Shown: piece by piece, positions 1 through 7,458 of the stretch
Numbering within the stretch: the first letter of the stretch is position 1
Layout: each line of letters starts with the position of its first letter
NCBI GenBank assembly: GCA_016742295.1
Contig: JACVCA010000003.1
Location: 1-21,931 of the forward strand
DNA: 21,931 nucleotides
Reading direction: 5' to 3'
Origin: Alphaproteobacteria bacterium
GTDB lineage: Bacteria; Pseudomonadota; Alphaproteobacteria; JAGOMX01
The notes under the pieces: generated by a model
What the model was told of the DNA's origin: nothing
Database searches by the model: none
What the model saw: the letters and a program-made list of their open reading frames with translations, nothing else
Program-made: the position numbers and the translations under genes

Positions 1-1043
1 GTCATGCAGATTGGCGTGTCCTCAATACTCAAGCCTTAGTTGTGGGTAAAGTATCCGAGCACGGCAATCAAGTCAGGATGGAATTCCAGCTGTATGATGT
101 CTTAACCCAGCAAAGGATCGGCGGCTTTGCTCTTGTGGGTGATCAAAAAGATTGGCGCCGAGTAGCTCATAAATTCGCTGATGCAATTTATAAAGCAATC
201 ACAGGAGAAGAGGGATATTTTGATACGCGAATTGTTTATGTTGCCGAATCAGGCTCAGGACGTTTCTTAAAAACAAGACTAGCTATCATCGATCAAGATG
301 GCGCTAATCATCGCTACATCAGTGATGGAAGAACTCTTGTCATGACACCTCGGTTTTCACCCAATATGCACCAAATTACCTTCATGGACTACGGCCCTAC
401 CCGTAAAACTCCTCGAGTGTATGTTATGGATACGAATAGTTTACAAAAAAGACAACTTGGCCACTTTCCAGGTATGTCTTTTGCCCCACGCTTTTCTCCT
501 CATGGAGAAAATGTAATTATGAGTTTGTCTCAGCAAGGTAATAGCTCGATTTATACAATGAACTTAAAGACAGGTATAGCACAGAGGCTTACAACTGGCC
601 CCGTCATTGATACATCGGCAAGCTATTCTCCTAAAGGCGACCAGATTGTTTTTAATTCGGACCGCGGCGGTACTCAGCAATTATATACGATGAATGCTGA
701 TGGTACGAATATCCAACGCATCAGCTTCGGTGGAGAAAGGTATGCAACCCCTGTCTGGTCTCCTCGTGGTGATTTAATTGCCTTTACAAAAATGGAGGGT
801 GGACAATTTTATATCGGTGTGATGCGGCCTGATGGGACGGGGGAACGCCTTGTTGCTCAAGGCTATCTGGTTGAAGAGCCCACCTGGGCACCTAATGGTC
901 GAGTCTTAATCTTTACTAGACAAGAACGGAAATCTAAAAGCCAGCTTTACATGGTCGATATAACTGGATATAATGAACAACGTATTTTAACACCAAATTC
1001 GGAAAATGCTCTAAGTCCTGCATGGTCTCCCTTAATCCCTTAA
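1..1043 (+). CDS. tolB: Tol-Pal system beta-propeller protein TolB (5' end outside window)
   Basis: Periplasmic TolB, the soluble partner of Pal in the Tol-Pal complex that keeps the outer membrane attached during division. The reading frame is open from base 3 (His-Ala-Asp-Trp-Arg-Val), so the gene runs in from the left edge; the in-frame GTG at 42 is internal and not the start. What remains is the end of the N-terminal alpha/beta domain (the DWR segment and the stretch up to about base 230) followed by the six-bladed propeller. The blades show as repeated FSP/YSP/WSP turns at PRFSP, ASYSP, PVWSP and PAWSP, with strand motifs such as YTMNADGTN. The signal peptide and TonB-box-like N-terminus lie outside the window. 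It is followed 144 bases later by pal, as in most proteobacteria. The product call is firm. Confidence 0.96.
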   Translation, partial: HADWRVLNTQALVVGKVSEHGNQVRMEFQLYDVLTQQRIGGFALVGDQKDWRRVAHKFADAIYKAITGEEGYFDTRIVYVAESGSGRFLKTRLAIIDQDGANHRYISDGRTLVMTPRFSPNMHQITFMDYGPTRKTPRVYVMDTNSLQKRQLGHFPGMSFAPRFSPHGENVIMSLSQQGNSSIYTMNLKTGIAQRLTTGPVIDTSASYSPKGDQIVFNSDRGGTQQLYTMNADGTNIQRISFGGERYATPVWSPRGDLIAFTKMEGGQFYIGVMRPDGTGERLVAQGYLVEEPTWAPNGRVLIFTRQERKSKSQLYMVDITGYNEQRILTPNSENALSPAWSPLIP

Positions 1044-1122
1044 TAATTAAGGATTATTATAGGTGGTTTATGACAGGAGCGTCTTACATATTCTTTTTAA
1101 CCAGGGACGATTAAGACATGAT

Positions 1123-1151
1123 TAGACAGACTTAAAATTTTGTGTTATAAC
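1123..1151 (+). promoter_or_regulatory. Probable sigma70-type promoter of pal
   Basis: The -35 element is TAGACA (1123-1128, 5 of 6 consensus bases) and the -10 element is TATAAC (1146-1151, 5 of 6). The spacer is exactly 17 bases. The predicted transcript would start near 1158, leaving a leader of about 30 bases with AAGGGG ahead of the pal ATG. This would let pal be transcribed apart from tolB, fitting the high amounts of Pal most bacteria need. It is a prediction from sequence alone. Confidence 0.6.
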
Positions 1152-1187
1152 AGAAGTGTTACAAATGAAAGAAACCAAGGGGATAAA

Positions 1188-1664
1188 ATGAATCTTAAAA
1201 TTACAACTGCATTAGCAGCCGCAATTGTTCTTGGTGCGTGTCATACACCACCATGCGATGATGAACTTACACAAGGTGAAGCTGGTATGGAAGGAACTGC
1301 AATTCCGGGTACTGCTCAAGACTTTATTCAACATGTACCAAATCAAGTTTTCTTTGAATTTAATAAATCAAGCCTAACTTCTGAGGCACATCATAATCTT
1401 GCTAAACAAGCTGAATGGCTTAGTAAATACCCTCAAGTTGGAGCTGTTATCGAAGGTCACGCTGACAAGCGCGGAACACGTGAATATAACCTTGCACTCG
1501 GTGAAAGAAGAGCTGTCGCAGCTAAAAAATACCTCGAGCATAAAGGTATTGCAGCCAGCCGTCTTAAGACTGTAAGTTATGGTAAAGACGTACTTCCAGC
1601 AGGCCAAGGTGATGATGAAGTAACACATCAGAAAAACCGTACTGCAATTACAAAGCCTGAGTAA
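1188..1664 (+). CDS. pal: Peptidoglycan-associated lipoprotein Pal
   Basis: Outer-membrane lipoprotein that binds peptidoglycan non-covalently and TolB in the periplasm. From the ATG at 1188 the product is 158 residues: a short signal peptide with lipobox Leu-Gly-Ala-Cys (Cys18 would be lipidated), a linker of about 30 residues, then an OmpA-like domain (about 50-152). The peptidoglycan-binding signature is present: GHADKRGTREYN at 90-101 and LGERRA at 104-109, giving the Asp and Arg expected to contact diaminopimelate. I chose 1188 over an in-frame TTG at 1140 because AAGGGG lies six bases upstream and the lipoprotein signal starts exactly there. The TTG would add 16 polar residues before the signal peptide and lies upstream of the predicted transcription start. 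The C-terminal tail (KNRTAITKPE) differs slightly from the usual hydrophobic ending. Confidence 0.95.
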   Translation: MNLKITTALAAAIVLGACHTPPCDDELTQGEAGMEGTAIPGTAQDFIQHVPNQVFFEFNKSSLTSEAHHNLAKQAEWLSKYPQVGAVIEGHADKRGTREYNLALGERRAVAAKKYLEHKGIAASRLKTVSYGKDVLPAGQGDDEVTHQKNRTAITKPE

Positions 1665-1686
1665 GATTTTAAAAAATCTTCACTTC

Positions 1687-1725
1687 AAAAAAAGGGTTAC
1701 CTAAATTATTGGTAACCCTTTTTTT
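1687..1725 (+). terminator. Strong intrinsic terminator after pal
   Basis: A perfect 15-base inverted repeat: seven A then GGGTTACC (1687-1701), a 9-base loop (1702-1710), and GGTAACCC then seven T (1711-1725). The GC-rich 8-bp core followed by a T-run is the classic Rho-independent form. The A-run on the other side makes it symmetrical, so it could also work on the minus strand. It separates pal from cpoB, which therefore probably has its own promoter or depends on read-through. Confidence 0.88.
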
Positions 1726-1873
1726 GATTTAAGAAACTACTTTATTTTTTTTAACTACCAAGCTTCCCTTTTACGTTTGGTATCTTCAACCAGAGATAAC
1801 ACTTTTCTTTTCTTCTTAGTTCACGCATAATCGCTTTCAAGGTATCCACTTTAATTTTAAGACTGAGCCCCCC

Positions 1874-2767
1874 ATGATAAAGCTATATCAAACTATTTTT
1901 TGTATGTTAGTAGGCCTTAAAAGTTTGAACGTTAATGCTCAAAATTTTAATTACACTCATCCCAAGACTGCTCAACTAATTTCAGGGGAACAGCATAGTA
2001 ATACCGCACAACTTCAGGTCGAAATATTTCAAATACAAGAGCAGATGCGCACATTTCAAGGACGTCTCGATGAATTGCATAACTCTCTCAAACAGTTTGA
2101 AACTTATTTGAAGGCAGCTAATAATGATAATAATGCTCGGTTTGAGGCTCTTGAGAAAGCCAAAGCAGGATCTAACTCTCCTCATTTACCTCCAACCCCC
2201 GAGCTGCCCACGGATGCAGAATCTGCTTCACTTATAAAATCAAATCAAAATGCTAGTAACCAAGAGCTATCTGAAATACCAGCAGCACCTCAGATTCAAA
2301 ATCAAGCTTCACTTTACACCATACCTGGACAAGGAATGGGATTACCTGAGGGTGAGGCACAACGGAAGTACACGTACGCCCAACAGTTACTTCAAGAAAA
2401 AAATTATTTGAATGCTGAAGCATCTTTTAAAGATCTTATTAAACAACATCCCGATGATCCAATTATTGTAAACGCCCGGTATTGGCTTGCTGAGATTTCT
2501 TTCCTAAAAAGAGATTATGCAGCTGCAGCCGTAGAATTTGGTAACGCTTTTGAAACTTATCAATACTTCAATAAAGGTAAAAATACATCTCAAGTTCCTT
2601 CCAAAGCTCCTGAAATTCTTTTAAAAATGGCTCTTTCACTCAAAGAGCTTGGTAAAATCGAAGATGCTAAAGTTATCGTGGCAAAAATTAGAAAATCGTT
2701 TCCTCATATGACGGCTGATGTAAAACGTCATGTTGATGCACTTGGCCATGAGCTGCAATCAAGATAA
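1874..2767 (+). CDS. cpoB: Cell division coordinator CpoB (YbgF), Tol-Pal accessory TPR protein
   Basis: Periplasmic protein that in E. coli links the Tol machine to PBP1B during septal cell-wall synthesis. The 297-residue product has a signal peptide (about 1-22, ending Asn-Val-Asn-Ala before Gln-Asn), a coiled-coil trimerisation segment (about 43-95, QLQVEIFQIQEQ onward), a low-complexity Pro/Ser/Asn linker (about 98-155) and a C-terminal TPR region (about 163-295). The motif AEASFKDLIKQHPDD is typical of the family. The region around 225-245 (YQYFNKGKNTSQVPSKAPEIL) matches the usual position of the conserved KAPDAL-like motif between TPRs. The ATG at 1874 has no clear Shine-Dalgarno, but the signal peptide begins there. 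Placement between pal and tilS agrees with the family. Its 3' end overlaps the tilS start. Confidence 0.92.
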   Translation: MIKLYQTIFCMLVGLKSLNVNAQNFNYTHPKTAQLISGEQHSNTAQLQVEIFQIQEQMRTFQGRLDELHNSLKQFETYLKAANNDNNARFEALEKAKAGSNSPHLPPTPELPTDAESASLIKSNQNASNQELSEIPAAPQIQNQASLYTIPGQGMGLPEGEAQRKYTYAQQLLQEKNYLNAEASFKDLIKQHPDDPIIVNARYWLAEISFLKRDYAAAAVEFGNAFETYQYFNKGKNTSQVPSKAPEILLKMALSLKELGKIEDAKVIVAKIRKSFPHMTADVKRHVDALGHELQSR

Positions 2768-4118
2768 TTTAAAAGGCCCCTCTTCCAAACTTACGACAGC
2801 CATTTCTTCTCAAGAATTTAGCAACTACATGGCAAGTCTAGCTCCCTTCGAACGTAATCCTGTCGTAGCGGTTGCTGTCTCAGGAGGGATTGACAGCCTT
2901 TGCCTTACTCTACTCTTGCAAAAATGGGTTCAAGAGCAACAAGGCCATCTTATTGCCCTTACAGTAGATCATGGATTAAGGCCGGAATCATCTGAAGAAG
3001 CGCTTCAAGTCGCAAAATGGTTAAGCCTGCATAATATTGAGCATCATATTTTATCTTGGCAAGGCTCTAAACCAAAGACCCGTGTTCAAGAGAATGCACG
3101 AAAAGCAAGGTATAAACTTCTCGAAGACTGGTGTAAAAAACATAACATTTTGCATTTATGTTTAGGACATCAAGCAGATGACCAAGTAGAAACTTTTTTA
3201 TTTCGTCTTTGTCGAGGAAGTGGGATCGACGGTCTCGCTGGAATGTCTGCGATTGTAGAAAAAGCAGAGGTGAGAATTTTAAGACCATTATTAAAAATAA
3301 AGCGAGAGCGTCTGCAGCAAACCCTTTTAAATTTAAAACAAGAATGGATTGAAGATCCTAGTAATTTAGATGATCATTACACGCGCACTCGACTGCGGTA
3401 CATACAAAAAACCCTTGAAGGGGAGGGACTAACTCTTGAAAGCCTCTCTAAAACAATCCAAAAACTAAGCTTGTCGCGTGCGGCGCTTGAAGATCAAACG
3501 ACTGCTCTGCTTGCTAATTCCTTTCAGATTTTCTCAAGTGGTTATGGCATTCTTGACTTACCCCAACTTTTAGAAGCCCCCGATGATATTATTATGCGTG
3601 TATTATCCGTAAGCCTTACCTGCCTAAGCGGTAGTACCTATCCTCCCCGGCGAATTTACCTAGAACGCTTGAAAAATTCTATAATTCCTGGTATAAAGGT
3701 AAAAGGAAGGACGTGTTGGGGTTGCTCAATCATTCCTTGGCGCGGCAAATTATTAATATTACGTGAATTATCTGCTATTTCCGATCAAGTTTTGATAGAT
3801 AACTCCAATAATATTGTTAAGTGGGATAACAGATTTAGGTTTGTTTTTAAGCAAAATCTTTCTAAAACTGTCATATTACAGAAGCTTGGGATAAATGGAT
3901 GGGTTCAAATTGTAGGTCAACAACCAAATCTACAAAAAAAGCTTATCCCTGCTAGAGTACGTCCCACCTTACCTGCGTTGTGGCAAGGAGATAAAGTGGT
4001 TGCTGTGCCTCATTTAGAGTATTATGGGGCTCCTGAAATCCTTTCATCTGAGGATATAGGTCAGTGGATTTTTTTGCCTACCCACTCATTATGCAATCAA
4101 TTCTTTACGGTTGGCTAA
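2730..4118 (+). CDS. tilS: tRNA(Ile)-lysidine synthase TilS
   Basis: Cytoplasmic enzyme that ligates lysine to C34 of the CAU-anticodon tRNA-Ile using ATP, so that it reads AUA codons; normally essential. The PP-loop ATP site SGGIDS is at 51-56 counting from base 2730. It is followed by DHGLRPES, the HQADDQVETFLFRLCRGSG tRNA/AMP-binding stretch, and the W-I-E-DPSN-x-D-x-x-YTRTRLR stretch. A C-terminal TilS domain (about 385-450) carries IPARVRPTLPALW. At 462 residues it is a normal full-length form. The start is uncertain: ATGs at 2730, 2736 and 2748 all lie inside the 3' end of cpoB and none has a convincing ribosome-binding site, so translational coupling to cpoB is likely. An ATG at 2829 would leave only about 17 residues before the PP-loop and seems too short. 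Confidence 0.94.
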   Translation: MLMHLAMSCNQDNLKGPSSKLTTAISSQEFSNYMASLAPFERNPVVAVAVSGGIDSLCLTLLLQKWVQEQQGHLIALTVDHGLRPESSEEALQVAKWLSLHNIEHHILSWQGSKPKTRVQENARKARYKLLEDWCKKHNILHLCLGHQADDQVETFLFRLCRGSGIDGLAGMSAIVEKAEVRILRPLLKIKRERLQQTLLNLKQEWIEDPSNLDDHYTRTRLRYIQKTLEGEGLTLESLSKTIQKLSLSRAALEDQTTALLANSFQIFSSGYGILDLPQLLEAPDDIIMRVLSVSLTCLSGSTYPPRRIYLERLKNSIIPGIKVKGRTCWGCSIIPWRGKLLILRELSAISDQVLIDNSNNIVKWDNRFRFVFKQNLSKTVILQKLGINGWVQIVGQQPNLQKKLIPARVRPTLPALWQGDKVVAVPHLEYYGAPEILSSEDIGQWIFLPTHSLCNQFFTVG

Positions 4119-4168
4119 TGAAGAAGTGCAGGCTGTAGAAGCAAATTGTAGTTAGAGGGAGAGTTTAA

Positions 4169-6082
4169 GTGAATAATTTTAGTCGTAATCTGGCATTGTG
4201 GATTATCATTGGCCTATCCCTGATTATTTTATTCAATATGTTCCAAGGGCCTACGGAGAGAACCACACGTGAAAACCTCGAATTTTCGGAGTTTTGGGAA
4301 GCTTCTAAAGATAAGAGAATTGTCAGTGCAGAAATTAAAGGTAATATCGTTACGGGCGCGTTATCAACCGGTAAACTTTATTCAACCTATGCACCTCAAG
4401 ACCCTTCTCTTGCCCAAAAATTAACTGACATTGGAATCAAAGTTAAATTATCTCCTACTGATGAAGGCTCCTCTTCTTTCTTACAAATCATTTTATCATC
4501 ATTCCCTATGTTACTTTTAATTGGAGTCTGGATTTTCTTTTTAAGACAAATGCAATCGGGGAGTAACCGAGCTATGGGGTTTGGAAAGTCTCGGGCCAAG
4601 CTTATGGCTGAGAAGCCAGGACGTATTACTTTCGAAAATGTTGCAGGTGTAGATGAAGCAAAAGCTGAAGTAGTTGAAGTAGTAGAATTTTTAAGAGATC
4701 CACAAAAATTTCAACGCCTCGGTGGAAAAATTCCCAAGGGAATACTTTTAGTAGGAGCCCCAGGTACAGGTAAAACTTTATTGGCACGTGCAATTGCAGG
4801 AGAAGCAGAGGTCCCTTTCTTTAGCATCTCAGGTTCTGATTTCGTTGAAATGTTCGTAGGCGTAGGAGCGAGCCGTGTTCGTGATATGTTTGAACAAGCA
4901 CAAAAAAGTGCTCCATGCATTGTTTTCATTGATGAAATTGATGCGGTTGGAAGACATCGCGGAGCTGGCCTCGGGGGCGGCAACGATGAAAGAGAACAGA
5001 CTTTGAATCAACTATTAGTTGAAATGGATGGTTTTGAAACTAATGAAGGCATAATTATCGTAGCTGCTACTAACCGTCCAGATGTTTTAGATCCAGCTTT
5101 ACTTAGACCAGGAAGATTTGATCGTCAAGTTGTTGTACCCATGCCAGATGTAAATGGGCGTGAGCAAATTCTTGAAGTACACATGCGTAAAGTTCCCTTA
5201 GCAAAGGATGTTGATAGCCGGGTTTTGGCACGTGGAACACCAGGTTTTTCGGGAGCCGATCTTGAAAATTTAGTGAATGAAGCAGCTCTTCTTTCAGCGC
5301 GCCGAAATAAGCGTACAGTTGGAATGGTGGAATTTGAAGAAGCAAAAGATAAAGTCATGATGGGAAGTGAGCGACGCTCCTTAGTCATGACTGACGCAGA
5401 AAAGCAGCTTACAGCTTATCATGAAGCAGGGCACGCTCTGGTAGCATTTCACTCAGCAGCTTCAGATGCAATTCACAAAGCTACAATTATTCCTCGAGGA
5501 CGCGCTTTGGGAATGGTTGTTAGGCTTCCTGAGGGCGATAGATTGTCAATGGCGCGGGATAAACTTGAGGCTGACCTTGCGGTGGCAATGGGAGGTCGTA
5601 TTGCTGAAGAATTGATTTTTGGTAAAGATAAAGTTACCACAGGAGCAGCTTCAGATCTTAAATACGCCACTGAAATGGCTAGAAAAATGGTTACCGAATG
5701 GGGATTAAGTGATAAATTAGGCCCCCTAACATACGGTGAGCCGGATCAAGAAATCTTCCTGGGGCATTCAGTTACACAGCATAAAAGTATGTCAGAGGCT
5801 ACTTCAAAAACCATTGATGAAGAAATTCGCAGGATTGTTGATCAAGCATATAACATAGCCTATAAAATATTAACAAATTTTATTAAAGATCTGCACAAGC
5901 TTGCCAAGGCCTTACTAGAATACGAAACATTGAGTGGTGAAGAAATTAAAGGTCTTTTAAAAGGGGAAAAAATTTCTCGCCCCGACCCTAAAATAATTAC
6001 AAAAACGTCTAAAAAGCGTCCTTCTTCAATTCCAAGCGCAAAACCTAAAAGTTTTAAGCCTGAGCCACAACCTGGGGTGTAA
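4169..6082 (+). CDS. ftsH: ATP-dependent zinc metalloprotease FtsH
   Basis: Membrane-anchored AAA+ protease that degrades misfolded membrane proteins and regulators. In 637 residues the order is: TM1 (about 8-26), a short periplasmic domain, TM2 (about 104-126), and the AAA domain with Walker A GAPGTGKT (196-203), Walker B IVFIDEID (251-258) and the second region of homology ATNRPDVLDPALLRPGRFDR (300-319). The M41 protease domain follows, with zinc motif HEAGH (418-422) and the probable third ligand Asp496. The start is GTG, preceded by GAGGGAGAG about five bases upstream. The C-terminal tail is Lys/Pro/Ser-rich and probably disordered. The stop codon is directly followed by the ATG of the glycosyltransferase, implying co-transcription. 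The usual alphaproteobacterial downstream partner folP is missing here. Confidence 0.98.
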   Translation: MNNFSRNLALWIIIGLSLIILFNMFQGPTERTTRENLEFSEFWEASKDKRIVSAEIKGNIVTGALSTGKLYSTYAPQDPSLAQKLTDIGIKVKLSPTDEGSSSFLQIILSSFPMLLLIGVWIFFLRQMQSGSNRAMGFGKSRAKLMAEKPGRITFENVAGVDEAKAEVVEVVEFLRDPQKFQRLGGKIPKGILLVGAPGTGKTLLARAIAGEAEVPFFSISGSDFVEMFVGVGASRVRDMFEQAQKSAPCIVFIDEIDAVGRHRGAGLGGGNDEREQTLNQLLVEMDGFETNEGIIIVAATNRPDVLDPALLRPGRFDRQVVVPMPDVNGREQILEVHMRKVPLAKDVDSRVLARGTPGFSGADLENLVNEAALLSARRNKRTVGMVEFEEAKDKVMMGSERRSLVMTDAEKQLTAYHEAGHALVAFHSAASDAIHKATIIPRGRALGMVVRLPEGDRLSMARDKLEADLAVAMGGRIAEELIFGKDKVTTGAASDLKYATEMARKMVTEWGLSDKLGPLTYGEPDQEIFLGHSVTQHKSMSEATSKTIDEEIRRIVDQAYNIAYKILTNFIKDLHKLAKALLEYETLSGEEIKGLLKGEKISRPDPKIITKTSKKRPSSIPSAKPKSFKPEPQPGV

Positions 6083-7117
6083 ATGAAAGTTCTTCAAGTG
6101 ATGGCAGGACGGCATCATGGAGGGGCTGAAACTGCCTTTGTGGATACAGTCATAGCTTTATATAAGAGTGGTCTTCAACAAGAAATCATTGTTCGCAAGA
6201 ATGCTGCCTGTAGTGAACTACTGAAATCACATAATATTCCTGTCCTTGAATTGTCATTTCGTAAGTTTATGGACTTCACCACTCGAAAATTAATTTCATC
6301 AAAAATAAAACAATTCAAACCTGATATTGTTCAAACTTGGATGAACCGCGCGTCTTCTTTCTGTCCGGTTGGAGAGTTCATCCATATCGGTTGGTTTGGC
6401 GGATATTATCAGGCAAAAAACTATAAAAACTGCCAATATCTTGTTGGTGTTACCCCTGATATTTGCCGACATCAACAAACGATTGGATGGCCTAAATCAA
6501 AGGTTAAAGTTCTAAGGACATTTTCTCATCAAAAACGTAGCCCTCCTCTTGAACGTGAACTTTTTAAAACTCCAAAGAATGCCCCTCTTTTATTAGCTTT
6601 GGCAAGATTACATTCTAAAAAGGGGCTTGATGTTCTCCTTAAGGCAATTGTGCAGATTCCCGAAGCTTACTTGTGGATTGCCGGTGACGGCCCTTTGGAA
6701 CTGCAATTAAAAGAACTCACAAATACGCTAGGTCTTAACGAGAGGGTTCGTTTCTTAGGATGGCGCAATGATCGTGCTGCTTTACTAGCAACTGCAGATA
6801 TATGTGTTTTTCCTTCTCGCTATGAACCTTTTGGAACTGTTATGGCAGAGGCATGGGCTCATCAAATTCCCTTAATCGCTGCTGCAAGTCAAGGTCCTAA
6901 AGCGCATATCATTCATGAAGTAAATGGGATTTTAACAGCGATCGATGATGTAGCAGGACTTACTACTGCTATTCAAAGAGTTATTAACCAACCTGAGTTA
7001 AAAGCCCGCCTTGTGCAAGGAGGGCTAGAGACATTTAATAAAGATTTTACAGAACAAGCTGTTGTAAATTCTTATAAAATATTTTACCAGCAGATCTTAG
7101 ACCATTCATGTCCTTAA
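6083..7117 (+). CDS. GT4-type glycosyltransferase (GT-B fold)
   Basis: Probable cytoplasmic or membrane-peripheral glycosyltransferase acting on a nucleotide-sugar donor; the acceptor is unknown. The 344-residue product starts MKVLQVMAGRHHGGAE, the glycine-rich first Rossmann strand and loop of GT-B enzymes. The C-terminal half has the group 1/GT4 donor-site pattern: LARLHSKKGLDVLL (about 172-186), GDGPLE (201-206), the strand and loop RVRFLGWR, and the E-x7-E motif with Glu248 (in EPFG) and Glu256. No transmembrane segment is obvious. The start abuts the ftsH stop with no gap, and GGGGT in the last ftsH codons can serve as ribosome-binding site. Similar proteins in other alphaproteobacteria, from memory, begin with a near-identical VLQVMAG-x-x-HGGAE stretch. 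A role in envelope glycan synthesis is inference only. Confidence 0.88.
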   Translation: MKVLQVMAGRHHGGAETAFVDTVIALYKSGLQQEIIVRKNAACSELLKSHNIPVLELSFRKFMDFTTRKLISSKIKQFKPDIVQTWMNRASSFCPVGEFIHIGWFGGYYQAKNYKNCQYLVGVTPDICRHQQTIGWPKSKVKVLRTFSHQKRSPPLERELFKTPKNAPLLLALARLHSKKGLDVLLKAIVQIPEAYLWIAGDGPLELQLKELTNTLGLNERVRFLGWRNDRAALLATADICVFPSRYEPFGTVMAEAWAHQIPLIAAASQGPKAHIIHEVNGILTAIDDVAGLTTAIQRVINQPELKARLVQGGLETFNKDFTEQAVVNSYKIFYQQILDHSCP

Positions 7118-7458
7118 GTACGAGAATTATTTATACGCGCGAGGATATGCTATTAGCGTTTCAAGAAGCTTCTCAATTGCCTGATACTTTAGTTCTATCC
7201 AGCCCGGAAGCTGCCATTGCATTTGCGGGTGCTGGATATTATCAAGCTATGCTTAAAAATGCACAATCAATTTACCCTAACGCTAAGGTGAAATTTATTC
7301 TTGATTGTTCTATATACCCGGGGTGGGTAATGAGCGCTTTAAGACAGGGAGTCCGTTGCATAAGTTTTAGTGGAAACTCTGAAATTACGGAAAAAATTTG
7401 TCACCTTGCTCAATTTTATAATGCAGAGATTATCTTCAAAAACATTATCTTAACCTAA
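7108..7458 (+). CDS. Small conserved-looking protein of unknown function, coupled to the glycosyltransferase gene
   Basis: A 116-residue soluble protein without signal peptide or membrane segment. The ATG lies inside the last codons of the glycosyltransferase gene (10-base overlap), so translation is probably coupled. Predicted secondary structure is alternating beta/alpha: a hydrophobic strand LVLSS, an Ala/Gly-rich segment FAGAGYYQAMLKNA, the strand VKFILDC, a helix GWVMSALRQGV, the strand ISFSG, and a terminal strand EIIF. The order (strand, Ala/Gly loop, helix, strand ending in LDC/LDH, helix, RxGV, strand) faintly resembles half of a class II aldolase TIM barrel. That is a hypothesis; no catalytic residues can be assigned. 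I think similar small proteins occur in Rhodospirillales but know no function. The stop codon overlaps the stop of the opposite-strand metal-binding gene. Confidence 0.75.
   Translation: MSLSTRIIYTREDMLLAFQEASQLPDTLVLSSPEAAIAFAGAGYYQAMLKNAQSIYPNAKVKFILDCSIYPGWVMSALRQGVRCISFSGNSEITEKICHLAQFYNAEIIFKNIILT

Noticed and set aside
42..1043. GTG at 42 as start of tolB
   Set aside because: The frame stays open to the window edge and encodes recognisable TolB residues upstream (ADWRVLNTQALV), so the gene is simply cut by the window.
1041..1059. Hairpin at the end of tolB (TAATAAT / ATTATTA) as terminator
   Set aside because: Only A-T pairs and no T-run; too weak to support.
1140..1187. TTG at 1140 as start of pal
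   Set aside because: It adds 16 polar residues before the lipoprotein signal and lies upstream of the predicted transcription start; the ATG at 1188 has a good ribosome-binding site.
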